A program made the translations under genes and the position numbers. This document shows, one piece after another, positions 17,672 to 25,425 of a stretch of 64,000 nt of DNA (position 1 is its first letter; each line of letters opens with the position of its first letter). The notes under the pieces were generated by a model that worked only from the letters and a program-made list of their open reading frames with translations, ran no database searches and was not told where the DNA came from. Source of the stretch: Pseudaminobacter sp047739745 (lineage in GTDB: Bacteria > Pseudomonadota > Alphaproteobacteria > Rhizobiales > Rhizobiaceae); assembly GCF_047739745.1 (NCBI RefSeq), contig NZ_JBLLVA010000020.1:33285-97284 (forward strand), in the 5' to 3' direction.

Positions 17672-18084
17672 GCCGCCACCGTAAAGTTTACCGGCCCAGC
17701 CGATTCGAGCGAAAGCTCGAAGGTCACCTCGCCGTCATGGCTGCCGGTATATTCGAGCGCGGTGATCTGGAAGGCGCCCTCGATCACTCCAAAACTGGGG
17801 ATCGAGAGCTGCCAGGCCGAAATCTCTCCAGCGAAAAAGCAAGAGCGCATCAGCTCATCCGATTGCGCGTCCTTGAAAATTCCCGACCCGCCGATCGACG
17901 CGCGCTGCACGCCGCTTCCGCCGAGCAGTTCCCGCCAGCGTCCCGCCGAGTCGGAATCCGTTATGTCCACGGTCTCGCTATTGAATGCGATCCGCCTCGA
18001 ACGCAGGCCCGCGACGGTTACGAAGTTGCCGATCCCGTTGGAATCGATCTTGAGAAGAAGGTCCTTGCCCTTCTGTGCGACCAT
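17668..18084 (-). CDS. GTA major tail tube protein (gp9)
   Basis: 138 residues of the phage major tail protein TP901-1 type: MVAQKGKDLLLKIDSNGIGN, RSRRIAFNSETVDITDSDSA, GIFKDAQSDELMRSCFF, and a beta-rich C-terminus ALEYTGSHDGEVTFELSLES. This protein polymerises into the tail tube. It lies 49 bases after gp8 and overlaps gp10 by four bases. Confidence 0.95.
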   Translation of the reverse strand: MVAQKGKDLLLKIDSNGIGNFVTVAGLRSRRIAFNSETVDITDSDSAGRWRELLGGSGVQRASIGGSGIFKDAQSDELMRSCFFAGEISAWQLSIPSFGVIEGAFQITALEYTGSHDGEVTFELSLESAGPVNFTVAA

Positions 18085-18133
18085 ATCGGTCTCCCATTCA
18101 TGAAGTTATGTGAATGCAGGCGCAGCCGATGCG

Positions 18134-18544
18134 TCAGGCGGCGGGTTCCGTCACGGCCCGAAAGCGCAGCAGCCCGTGATAGACGGACAGGTCGTCGTCA
18201 TATCGCGCTTCGGCGAATTCGAGCCGCAGGTTCACGAGATGATGTTCGTCGAGCGAAAGCGCACCATCGTCGAGGCGCGCCTTGGCGGCATCCATTATGG
18301 CGAGCGCTTCCTGCTTGCCTCGCGCCTTCGACCAGATGTGCAGCGTGAAAAGCTGCTCGGTGCCGCTCTCCGTTCCGGTGCTCCAGTCATAGATGCTGGT
18401 GCGGCCGAAGGTTATGTAAGGAAAGACCACATTTGCCGGTGCATGGTCGAAAATCTTGTTGCTTCCCAGCAGCGCGGAAAGTGCGGCGTCTTCCCCAAGG
18501 GCCGCGAAGATCGCCTTTTGCAACTCAGCGGCGGGGGCGGTCAT
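18134..18544 (-). CDS. GTA tail terminator-like protein, DUF3168 family (gp8)
   Basis: 136 residues starting MTAPAAELQKAIFAALGEDA, with a strong AGGAGG ribosome site about 10 bases upstream that fixes the start at 18544. DUF3168 blocks visible: PYITFGRTSIYDWSTGTESG, EQLFTLHIWSKARGKQEA, and VNLRLEFAEARYDDDLSVYH. In RcGTA gp8 caps the tail tube at the head junction. It overlaps the small upstream reading frame by 20 bases. Confidence 0.93.
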   Translation of the reverse strand: MTAPAAELQKAIFAALGEDAALSALLGSNKIFDHAPANVVFPYITFGRTSIYDWSTGTESGTEQLFTLHIWSKARGKQEALAIMDAAKARLDDGALSLDEHHLVNLRLEFAEARYDDDLSVYHGLLRFRAVTEPAA

Positions 18545-18713
18545 CGTTCTGATCCCTCCTGTCCCTGACGCGCGTAACAACAGCCGGGTCGGATCGCGCT
18601 GCAATCCGTTTGTCTGCACCGTAGTCCCGTTCGGCGTTTTCCGCCATATCATGCGCTTTCCAACGTAGGGCGCACAGCAAGCCATCGATGGTCATCGCCA
18701 TCGCCACATTCAT
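18525..18713 (-). CDS. Small conserved-position hypothetical protein in the GTA cluster
   Basis: 62 residues, MNVAMAMTIDGLLCALRWKA then a very charged helical tail (DMAENAERDYGADKRIAARS). The ATG overlaps the stop of the head-closure gene by four bases (ATGA), the same coupling used across the cluster, and its end overlaps gp8 by 20 bases. I do not recognise a family. A short charged helix could be a connector or an assembly helper, but nothing in the sequence shows this. Confidence 0.6.
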   Translation of the reverse strand: MNVAMAMTIDGLLCALRWKAHDMAENAERDYGADKRIAARSDPAVVTRVRDRRDQNDDRPRR

Positions 18714-19048
18714 AGGCCTTGCTCCTTCACCTGGCAGACAAGATAGCGGCCCGATTCATCAGGATCGTGCGTGGTCACGATGGAAAAGACGCGCCCCTGC
18801 TTTCGAAACCGCATCCCGCTCCTGACGCCATCGCGCCACCTGATCGTGACGCGATGCGTGACAGTTTCCAGCGACTGGCCCGCACCGAAGACACTTCGTG
18901 CCGAAATCGGCTCGATCATCGCAAACAAGGTGGCGATCTCGACCCAGGTTTCGGTATGCCCACCAAAGGAATCGGGCAGATAGGTGCATTCCTCCACCGT
19001 CAGTTCGTGGCGCAACCGTCCAGGGTCGATGAACTGCAAGCCCATCAC
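18710..19048 (-). CDS. GTA head closure / head-tail adaptor protein (gp7)
   Basis: 112 residues of the phage head-tail adaptor family: GLQFIDPGRLRHELTVEECT, DSFGGHTETWVEIATLFAMI, ETVTHRVTIRWRDGVRSGMR and a C-terminal HDPDESGRYLVCQVKEQ. This small beta-barrel protein connects the portal-adaptor complex to the tail. Its ATG overlaps the gp6 stop by four bases. Confidence 0.93.
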   Translation of the reverse strand: MMGLQFIDPGRLRHELTVEECTYLPDSFGGHTETWVEIATLFAMIEPISARSVFGAGQSLETVTHRVTIRWRDGVRSGMRFRKQGRVFSIVTTHDPDESGRYLVCQVKEQGL

Positions 19049-19614
19049 AACCTCCGATCCCGATAGCCGGAAATCAGCCGATCATATCCCGCCGGATATG
19101 ACGCTGGCTGCTGGGCGGGTCCGATGCTTGCCCGAAACTCATACCAATGCGCCACCAGCATCAGCACAGCCCGCCGAAGCAGATCGGGAACATCGGTCCC
19201 CGCCTCGCCAAAGCCCGCCTTGAAATCGATCTCGATGCCGTTCATTGCCCGCAGCGGCTCCGGCCGCCGATGAAACTGCAGGCGTGCCGGCCGCGACAGG
19301 CTGTCGAGCTGATAGTCCGACGGATCCATCACGCTCGCCTCGCCCTCGCTGCCGAACAGCGTCACCGACAGGATTTCGCGAACCGGATGGCGCATCAGCG
19401 TCACGCAGCCGCCCCGCGGCCAGCAGTCCAGCACAAGACGCCACGTCTGGTCGATCATCGCTACGCCTGTGGCCCGCTCGACATCCTCGCGCGCCGCCCG
19501 GATCAGACCAGCAAGCAGTTCGTCCTCGCTTTGATGTGACAGACGCAAATGGTTTTTCACCTCGGCCAGCGTTACCGGCTCCACGGCCGGTTCCACCGTT
19601 CGCAACAGCGTCAT
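19045..19614 (-). CDS. GTA head-tail connector / DNA packaging adaptor (gp6)
   Basis: 189 residues of the gp6-like head-tail connector family: EPVTLAEVKNHLRLSHQSED at the N-terminus, LLAGLIRAAREDVERATGVA, WRLVLDCWPRGGCVTL with the proline-arginine block MRHPVREILSVTL, and C-terminal helix DLLRRAVLMLVAHWYEFR. It is the first gene after the capsid and follows a terminator-like hairpin (about 19641-19675). Confidence 0.93.
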   Translation of the reverse strand: MTLLRTVEPAVEPVTLAEVKNHLRLSHQSEDELLAGLIRAAREDVERATGVAMIDQTWRLVLDCWPRGGCVTLMRHPVREILSVTLFGSEGEASVMDPSDYQLDSLSRPARLQFHRRPEPLRAMNGIEIDFKAGFGEAGTDVPDLLRRAVLMLVAHWYEFRASIGPAQQPASYPAGYDRLISGYRDRRL

Positions 19615-19640
19615 TCGAATACCTCGATTGAAGAAATCTC

Positions 19641-19675
19641 AAAGAAAACGACCCCGGCAAGGGGTTACCGGGGCC
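19641..19675 (-). terminator. Terminator-like hairpin between capsid and connector genes
   Basis: On the minus strand a GC stem (CCCCGG/CCGGGG, 19673-19668 with 19657-19652, extended by a G:U and a G:C pair) encloses a ten-base loop and is followed at once by G-TTTT-C-TTT. It lies in the 109-base gap after the capsid stop. It could end part of the transcripts, so that capsid is made in excess over tail proteins. Confidence 0.55.
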
Positions 19676-19723
19676 GTCGCCGGCAACGCAGGCCTCAGGC
19701 TCGTCGCGTGAGGCCCAGCCGGC

Positions 19724-20974
19724 TTATGCCGTGCCGTATTTCAGCAGCTTGATCGCATCGAAGTCCTGGACGCCACCGCCGACGCGCTTCGTCGTATAGA
19801 AAAGGACATATGGTTTGGCCGAGTACGGATCGCGCAGCACCCGAACGCCAGTGCGATCAACCACCAGGTAGCCCCGCCCAAAATCACCGAAGGCGATCGG
19901 CGTCGCATCCGCACCACCATCGGGCATGTCCTCGGCCTCCACCAGCGGAAAGCCCATCAGCATGGCGCGCTGGCCGGGGGCCGCCGGCGGCTGCCACAAA
20001 TAGTTTCCGTCGGCATCCTTGAGCTTGCGGATCGAGGTCTGCGTCTTGCGGTTCATCACCCAGTTGGCATTCTGCCGATATCCGGCTTTGAGCGCATAGA
20101 TCGTGTCAATCAGCACGTCCGAAGGATTGGCGTCGGGCAGCGCATCGGCCTTGCCAGTCAGAACGTAGCCGATCTTCTCCCAGGTCCAGCCTGCCTCCGC
20201 CACCTTGGCATAGTCGAGAAAGCCCTTCGGCTTGTTCACCCCGTCGCCGCTGACAAATGCCGCCCCCTCCTGCTCGGCAAATGCCGTCTCGACCTCTCCC
20301 GAAATCCACTGGTCGAGATCGACAACTGCGTCTTCCAGCAGCGTCGTCGTCGCCGCCGGCATGGCGTAGAGCTCCATCGTTGGAAACTGCAGTTCGGCCA
20401 GGGCCGGCGTTGCCGTTTGCGGGCGTGGCGCCGTCTCTCCCACCCAGCCGACCGCCGGCCCTGATATGGCGAACGGCTTCTTCAGCACGGCGGCCGAAAC
20501 CTGCCTGACCGAAGAAATCGAGCGGATCGGCGACAGCGCGGCGAGACGCTTGCCGATTTCCGCCTCGGTCTCGTCCGGCACCAGATAACCGCCATCCTGA
20601 CCTGAACCGTAGGACATCGCCTTGGTGTCGAGAGCCCGCAAATGGCGGTCGTCGCCGCTGCGGATATAGGCCTCGAAGGCGCTCTTATGCTCGTTGAGCT
20701 GGCCTCTTGCGCCCTCGCGGCCAAGCGGAGGCCGGATTTTCTTCAGCGAGAGATTGTCGATCACCCGCTTCTGCTCGTCCAGCGTCCGCGAGATGCGCTC
20801 GACCTTTTCCGTCGTCACCACGTCGGCGCTGCGACGCTCGAGCTGGGTCAGCCGTTCGTCATTACTGTCCTTGAATGCCTCGAACGTCGTCATGAAATCG
20901 CTGAAGGCATCCGCCAGATCGAGATGCTCGCCGCCCGTCGACTTGGTTTCAAGCACGCTGTGTGCTTTCGTCAT
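19724..20974 (-). CDS. GTA major capsid protein, HK97 fold (gp5)
   Basis: 416 residues. An N-terminal scaffolding-like delta domain (about 1-110, coiled-coil-rich: DAFSDFMTTFEAFKDSNDER, EKVERISRTLDEQKRVIDNL) precedes the HK97-fold shell (YGSGQDGGYLVPDETEAEIG, GWVGETAPRPQTATPALAEL, AFAEQEGAAFVSGDGVNKPK). The start at 20974 overlaps the protease stop by four bases; a longer frame to 21244 runs into the protease gene and is rejected. Confidence 0.96.
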   Translation of the reverse strand: MTKAHSVLETKSTGGEHLDLADAFSDFMTTFEAFKDSNDERLTQLERRSADVVTTEKVERISRTLDEQKRVIDNLSLKKIRPPLGREGARGQLNEHKSAFEAYIRSGDDRHLRALDTKAMSYGSGQDGGYLVPDETEAEIGKRLAALSPIRSISSVRQVSAAVLKKPFAISGPAVGWVGETAPRPQTATPALAELQFPTMELYAMPAATTTLLEDAVVDLDQWISGEVETAFAEQEGAAFVSGDGVNKPKGFLDYAKVAEAGWTWEKIGYVLTGKADALPDANPSDVLIDTIYALKAGYRQNANWVMNRKTQTSIRKLKDADGNYLWQPPAAPGQRAMLMGFPLVEAEDMPDGGADATPIAFGDFGRGYLVVDRTGVRVLRDPYSAKPYVLFYTTKRVGGGVQDFDAIKLLKYGTA

Positions 20975-21663
20975 ATGAGAGTTTTCCTTGTTGGTTGGAT
21001 CATGCGTGTGGCCTGCCGGATGGTTGCAGCAAGGCTCTCTGGTGTTCCTGGCGCGGCGTCCCGCGCGCTTGCCAGGCTGGCGAAGCCCTTGGCGATCACC
21101 GCCCGGGCCTCGCTTCGCGTCAGCCCCGCATCCCGCGTGAGCCAGCATTCGAATTCGCGTATTGTCGGAAGCTGCCGTTTCCCCTTCACCGTCTGGACGC
21201 GTGCCTCGGGCAGCATCGGAAAGGTGACCACCGAAATTTCCCACAGATCGGCCTCGACTATGCGTCTCGCACCCGAGGCCGTGTCTTTCTTGGCGCGCAC
21301 GGTGCGAAAACCGATCGACAGTCCATCGAGCGCGCCGCTGCGCATCAGGCTCAAAACCTCGCGTGCCTTCTCGACTCCAGTGGCAAGCCGGCCGCGAACG
21401 AAAAGGCCGCGCGAGTCTTCCTTCAGCTCCGTCCAGGCACCGATCGGTTGGTTCGGGTCATGCTGGAACAGCATGCGAATGCGGGACGTCCCTCTTGTCC
21501 GCAGCGACTTGACGAAGGCGCCGGGCTCGACGATGTCCTTGCCCAGGTCCATGCGCCCGAACAGGCTGGCGTAGCCGGAAAACATTCCGTCGGTTTCGAC
21601 TTCGCCCAAGGCGAGGTCGACATATTTGCGTTCGCATCGACGCACCATCGCGTTAGCGCTCAT
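20971..21663 (-). CDS. GTA HK97-type prohead protease (gp4)
   Basis: 230 residues of the HK97 prohead protease family, which cleaves the capsid delta domain during maturation. Family blocks: GMFSGYASLFGRMDLGKDIV, PGAFVKSLRTRGTSRIRMLF followed by QHDPNQPIGAWTE (catalytic His in this block), and GALDGLSIGFRT with the catalytic Ser. A C-terminal tail (about 160-230) is helical and variable. The preferred start is MSANAMVRRCERKY at 21663; it overlaps the end of the upstream gene by 11 bases. Confidence 0.94.
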   Translation of the reverse strand: MSANAMVRRCERKYVDLALGEVETDGMFSGYASLFGRMDLGKDIVEPGAFVKSLRTRGTSRIRMLFQHDPNQPIGAWTELKEDSRGLFVRGRLATGVEKAREVLSLMRSGALDGLSIGFRTVRAKKDTASGARRIVEADLWEISVVTFPMLPEARVQTVKGKRQLPTIREFECWLTRDAGLTRSEARAVIAKGFASLASARDAAPGTPESLAATIRQATRMIQPTRKTLI

Positions 21664-22009
21664 CCACACTCTCCTGGTTCCGGTTTTTCTGGAGGAAGCG
21701 TCCGAGGCTGCTGTGCTGCAGCGTTCGCGCGGCAAAACCCAGCGCCCACCACGCGCACAGGCTCGCCACCGCCGCGCCCATCAGCACCAGCTCGCCCGGT
21801 CCGATGGCGTCCTGAACACCAAGTTCGGCGGCAATCTTCAGCCCGGCGGTTCCACCGAACACCAGTCCGCAAACGACGCCGACGGCGAAACGCGCCGCCG
21901 CGTCGCGCCTTCCATGCGGCAGGATATAGGCGAGCGAAATCGCCGAGCCGGCGACCGCCCCTGCCCCTTTCGCCAGCCATATCCAGGCGGCGTCCGTCAG
22001 ATCAGTCAT
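21653..22009 (-). CDS. Small membrane protein of the GTA cluster (DUF6107-like, gp3.5 position)
   Basis: 118 residues beginning MTDLTDAAWIWLAKGAGAVA. Three hydrophobic segments (about 8-32, 40-60 and 72-93) with glycine-rich stretches (GVVCGLVFGGTAGL) point to a small inner-membrane protein. It sits between portal and protease, where R. capsulatus has a short unrelated reading frame. I recognise it as a Rhizobiales-restricted family of unknown function. A longer frame to 22123 overlaps the portal gene and is less likely. Confidence 0.82.
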   Translation of the reverse strand: MTDLTDAAWIWLAKGAGAVAGSAISLAYILPHGRRDAAARFAVGVVCGLVFGGTAGLKIAAELGVQDAIGPGELVLMGAAVASLCAWWALGFAARTLQHSSLGRFLQKNRNQESVDER

Positions 22010-22038
22010 GTTGGATACCCTCGTGCAGAGTGTGACGA

Positions 22039-23220
22039 TCAGGCGAAGTCCCGAGGTTGATAGCCAACGGCCTCGCGTTTCTCGTCGTCGCTCAGGAATG
22101 AAGCGGCCCCCACTCGCGCCCACAGCGCATCCCGTTCCCCGGAGAGCCCATCCACCCGGTCGGCGTCGTACCAGAGCCGGAGATCACCCCCGAAACCCGG
22201 TCCGAGCCACGCCGATAGTTCCTTGGCAATGCGGGCCACCAGCGGCAGGATCGTCAACCTGTAGAAAGCCCGGTTCGCCTCCTGGTAGTTGGCGTAGGTG
22301 TTGTCGCCGGGAATGCCGAGCAGCATCGGCGGCACCCCGAAGGCCAGCGCGATGTCGCGGCTGGCCGAGTGCTTCGCCTCGATGAAGTCCATGTCCTTCG
22401 GCGTCATACCCATGGCTTTCCAGTCCAGCCCGCCCTCCAGCAGCAGCGGCCGGCCAGCCCGGGTCATGCCCGAATATCCTTCCTCCAACTCGGCTTTCAG
22501 CCGGTCGAACTGCTCGTCGGTCAGGTTGCCGCCCTCCTTCGGCGCATAGACCAGCGCGCCGGAGGGCCTCGCCGAATTGTCGAGCAGCGCCTTGTTCCAG
22601 CGCCCGGCTGCATTGTGGGTGTCGAGCGCCGTCAGCGCCGCCTCAAGCGGCGCAAAGCCGTAATGATCGTCAAGAGGATGAAACAGCGTCAGATGCAGCG
22701 CCCCGCCTCCCTCGGCAGCCAGCGGAGTACGGCGCCTGCCGCTGCCTTCGCGATAGTCGAGCGCTACCGGCCAACCAGTTGAATCCGTGGCTACTGTCAC
22801 CCGATCCGGACGCAGCAGATGCAGTTCCCGCGCGCCCTCTCCCGCATCGATCAATTCCAGATACGCATTTCCAGAAAGCAGCAGATGGCCATAGAGCGCT
22901 TCCAGGAACGAGGCGCCGGCCTGCCGCTGGTTGGGACGCTCCAGCAGCTTGAGCAGCGGGTGCTCTTCAAGTTCCGCGGCTCCCTCATAGAGCAGCCACG
23001 GCATTGCCGATGCTGTCTCGCAGATCAGCCGCACGGCGCGGTGCACGATCGGATTGCGCATATATCCTTCGCGTGCCAACGCCGCATAATCCCGTCGTGT
23101 CCAGCGCGCCTCGCCCTGCGCATGTATCGCGACAAACCCGCCCGCCCCGCCTCCGCTCTTGCGTTCGGGCCGAGCGCCGCCGTTCCCCGCCATGCGAGGC
23201 CAAGGCCAATTCCAAGCCAT
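22039..23220 (-). CDS. GTA portal protein (gp3)
   Basis: 393 residues of the phage portal HK97 family: EGYMRNPIVHRAVRLICETA, HPLLKLLERPNQRQAGASFL, SGNAYLELIDAG, DHYGFAPLEAALTALDTHNA, and ASRDIALAFGVPPMLLGIPG. The dodecameric portal is the DNA entry channel of the head and docks the terminase. An alanine/glycine-rich N-terminus (residues 12-28) is disordered. It is separated from the terminase gene by 174 bases with no credible gene. Confidence 0.95.
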   Translation of the reverse strand: MAWNWPWPRMAGNGGARPERKSGGGAGGFVAIHAQGEARWTRRDYAALAREGYMRNPIVHRAVRLICETASAMPWLLYEGAAELEEHPLLKLLERPNQRQAGASFLEALYGHLLLSGNAYLELIDAGEGARELHLLRPDRVTVATDSTGWPVALDYREGSGRRRTPLAAEGGGALHLTLFHPLDDHYGFAPLEAALTALDTHNAAGRWNKALLDNSARPSGALVYAPKEGGNLTDEQFDRLKAELEEGYSGMTRAGRPLLLEGGLDWKAMGMTPKDMDFIEAKHSASRDIALAFGVPPMLLGIPGDNTYANYQEANRAFYRLTILPLVARIAKELSAWLGPGFGGDLRLWYDADRVDGLSGERDALWARVGAASFLSDDEKREAVGYQPRDFA

Positions 23221-23394
23221 CTATCCATCCTGTGTGATTGAAAATGCCGACGCCGGATGCGTCCCACTGAGCGCATGGTGCTTCAGGGTGTATTGAGATC
23301 CAGGTTCAGGACGTGCCGACAATGGTGGTTTTCGAGAACATGAGCACAGAAGAGCGCCGTTTGCAGGCCGCCATGGACTGAATACCAACACACC

Positions 23395-24738
23395 CTAGAC
23401 GAAATCGCGGATGCGCGGCATCGCGACAGTGTCCGGCATCAGTTCCGTGATTGCCCAGACAAGAGCGTCGACCCGATCCGGCGACCTGTTGTTCGAGAGA
23501 CCGTTCGGTCCGAAGTCGCACATCTCGTCTTCCAGTTCGGCAAAGCGACCAGCATGAAGCACCTTGCCTTGCTGGTAGAGTGCCGCCACCGGTTCGGCGC
23601 GCAGCCACTTGCCGCGCTTTGCCCGCACCGCCCGCACCGGCACGCTAGAATCCACGGTCCGGATCACCGCCGTCACCATGTCGCCGCCCTGATTGACTTC
23701 GGCTACGATGCAGTCTGCCTGGAGCCGGTGGAACAGCGCCACCGCCGCGCCTGCCCAGTCCTGTGGCTTTGCGGCGCGCAGCGTCGCATCCGCCAGCACG
23801 ATCGCCCTTCCAGCGTCATCCATTCCCGCGGCGACGATGCCGCATGCATCGGATGTGACGCGCGAACTCGCGGGCGGGTCCACCGCCACCACGATGCGGC
23901 GCAGTTCCGGCACTTCGCCGAGAAATGCGTTTTCGATGCAATCGCGGGACCACAGTGCATCCTCGCGGTCCTCGATCAGTTCGCCCTCCAGCTCCTGGCG
24001 GCCCAGATGCGTTCCCGCGTAGCGCTTGCGCACCATGTCGAGAAATCCCGGCGCCAGATTGCCGGCGTTCTCGGCCGTGCGGATGCGCGTCACCGCGACC
24101 GTTGGATCGGCAAGCAGCCGCTTCAGCAATTTCATCGGCTTGGGCGTGGTCGTAATCAGTTGCCGTGGTCGCTCTCCCAGCCGAAGGCCGAACTGCAGCA
24201 TGTCGAAGCACGCCTCGGCATGTTTCCATTTCGCCAGCTCGTCGCACCACGCCGCCTCGAATTGCGGCCCCCGCAGGCTTTCGGGATTCTCGGAGGAAAA
24301 TATCTGCGCCACCGCGCCATTGTCCCAAACCAGACGGCGCCGGCTTGCCTCGAAGCGCGGGCGGTCATGCCGGGAAATTGTCATGATGCCGGAAGGGCCT
24401 TCGATCATCACCTCGCGAACATCGCCGAGCGTCTCACCGATCAGGGCAATGCGCCCATGCCTCCGGTCGGCGAATGGTGAAAACCCGCGTACCAGGCTGT
24501 TCACCCATTCCGCACCCAACCGCGTCTTTCCGGCGCCGCGACCGCCGACGACCAACCAGGTCTGTGGAGGCCCGTCGAGCATGTACTGCTCTATGCGCGC
24601 TTCGGTGAACCATTCCCGTCCTATCAACGGGATCGCTTCAGCCTTCAGATTTTGCCTTGCCCAGTTGCTTTGCGTATCCTGTCGCCAACTCGACAATTCG
24701 CTGGTCGATCCGTTTAAGTGCTCCGGCCATGTCTGCAT
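23395..24738 (-). CDS. GTA large terminase / packaging ATPase (gp2)
   Basis: 447 residues, the motor that packages host DNA into the head. Walker A is GGRGAGKTRLG (about 64-74); Walker B-like segment RIALIGETLGDVREVMIEG is followed by the adenine-contact region. The C-terminal nuclease shows acidic residues in VVAVDPPASS and DCIVAEVNQGGDM. The start at 24738 overlaps the upstream gene by 101 bases; no better start exists before Walker A, so it is uncertain. In GTAs this enzyme packages host DNA with little sequence specificity. Confidence 0.94.
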   Translation of the reverse strand: MQTWPEHLNGSTSELSSWRQDTQSNWARQNLKAEAIPLIGREWFTEARIEQYMLDGPPQTWLVVGGRGAGKTRLGAEWVNSLVRGFSPFADRRHGRIALIGETLGDVREVMIEGPSGIMTISRHDRPRFEASRRRLVWDNGAVAQIFSSENPESLRGPQFEAAWCDELAKWKHAEACFDMLQFGLRLGERPRQLITTTPKPMKLLKRLLADPTVAVTRIRTAENAGNLAPGFLDMVRKRYAGTHLGRQELEGELIEDREDALWSRDCIENAFLGEVPELRRIVVAVDPPASSRVTSDACGIVAAGMDDAGRAIVLADATLRAAKPQDWAGAAVALFHRLQADCIVAEVNQGGDMVTAVIRTVDSSVPVRAVRAKRGKWLRAEPVAALYQQGKVLHAGRFAELEDEMCDFGPNGLSNNRSPDRVDALVWAITELMPDTVAMPRIRDFV

Positions 24739-25105
24739 CTCGTCTCATCTGGTTCTCTTTCGCGCCATCGTCGAGACGCGTGATTTCGCCGATTTTTTCG
24801 AGTGTGCGCGTCAATGCGGAAATCGCATCGATGCGCGCCTTGTCGAGCGTACCCGCGCCGCCCTCCTTTCCCATCCCGATTGCTTCCACTTCGCCGATCA
24901 GCCGATCGACCACTTTCGCCAGCCTGGCCTTCGGACCAGACCGTATCGCGGCCGGATCTTGACGGACCCATTTTTCGCGCGCCGCCCGTCTTTCGATCGA
25001 AGCTGCCGACCTTCCGGTCGCCAGCGCCAATCGCTCGATATCCGGCCGCGCGCCCTCATAAAGGGCACGCATCGCCGTCCACCGCTCATCAGTGTGTGTT
25101 ACCAT
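24638..25105 (-). CDS. Putative small terminase / gp1-like first gene of the GTA cluster
   Basis: 155 residues starting MVTHTDERWTAMRALYEGAR, fixed by a GGAGAG ribosome site about 7 bases upstream. The N-terminal part (DIERLALATGRSAASIERRA then AREKWVRQ) is a helix-turn-helix of the kind found in small terminases and in phage-encoded DNA-binding adaptors. The C-terminal half (GTLDKARIDAISALTRTLEK, MAGALKRIDQRIVELATGYA) is coiled-coil-like and would oligomerise. It overlaps the large terminase gene. The role is inferred from position and the helix-turn-helix. Confidence 0.8.
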   Translation of the reverse strand: MVTHTDERWTAMRALYEGARPDIERLALATGRSAASIERRAAREKWVRQDPAAIRSGPKARLAKVVDRLIGEVEAIGMGKEGGAGTLDKARIDAISALTRTLEKIGEITRLDDGAKENQMRRDADMAGALKRIDQRIVELATGYAKQLGKAKSEG

Positions 25106-25425
25106 CAAATCTCTCCGGGCTGTTTGAAGCGGTCGAAGGAACCGGCCGTGGCACCCAAGGGTGCCGGCGGCATCCCCCAAAACATGGGAGGCGCGCTGGC
25201 CACACTTTTCCGACGATAAGGAAACTCTACCAAAGCACCGTCACGGTGTCAAGAATATATTCCTATTCTCTTCAAAATTTTTCGAGCCCGCCGTAGCGCT
25301 TGGATTTCGCTTGCCGCATCCGATAATATTGAGCAAAAGACGCTGTTTCAGTGTCGGCAGGAAGGTCGCCATTTAGCCGCCCGCACCTATTTGAGACTCT
25401 TGAGAGCTAAGCCGGACACTGAAAA
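25106..25425. other. Divergent intergenic region, GTA cluster / penicillin-binding protein
   Basis: 320 bases with no gene. It holds the GTA-directed promoter described above and an AT-rich stretch (25250-25290) that stands out from the GC-rich surroundings and could favour DNA bending. No clear forward promoter for the penicillin-binding protein gene was identified. Confidence 0.7.
25224..25262 (-). promoter_or_regulatory. Candidate GTA promoter with operator-like palindrome
   Basis: On the minus strand TTGACA (25252-25247) and TAGAGT (25229-25224) are separated by exactly 17 bases, a good sigma-70 type promoter; the predicted start, near 25217, leaves a ~112-base leader to the first GTA gene. 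The palindrome CACCGT-c-ACGGTG (25236-25248) overlaps the -35 end and spacer, and another, GAATATATTC (25253-25262), abuts the -35. Their place suggests a regulator site; which protein binds is unknown. Confidence 0.6.

Noticed and set aside
23300..23381. Short plus-strand frame ending VVFENMSTEERRLQAAMD between terminase and portal
   Set aside because: Too short, no ribosome site and opposite to the operon; kept only as a note on the gap.
10290..25105. Interpretation as an ordinary inducible prophage
   Set aside because: Only structural and packaging genes are present, with GTA-type order and families; no integrase, repressor, replication or att sites.
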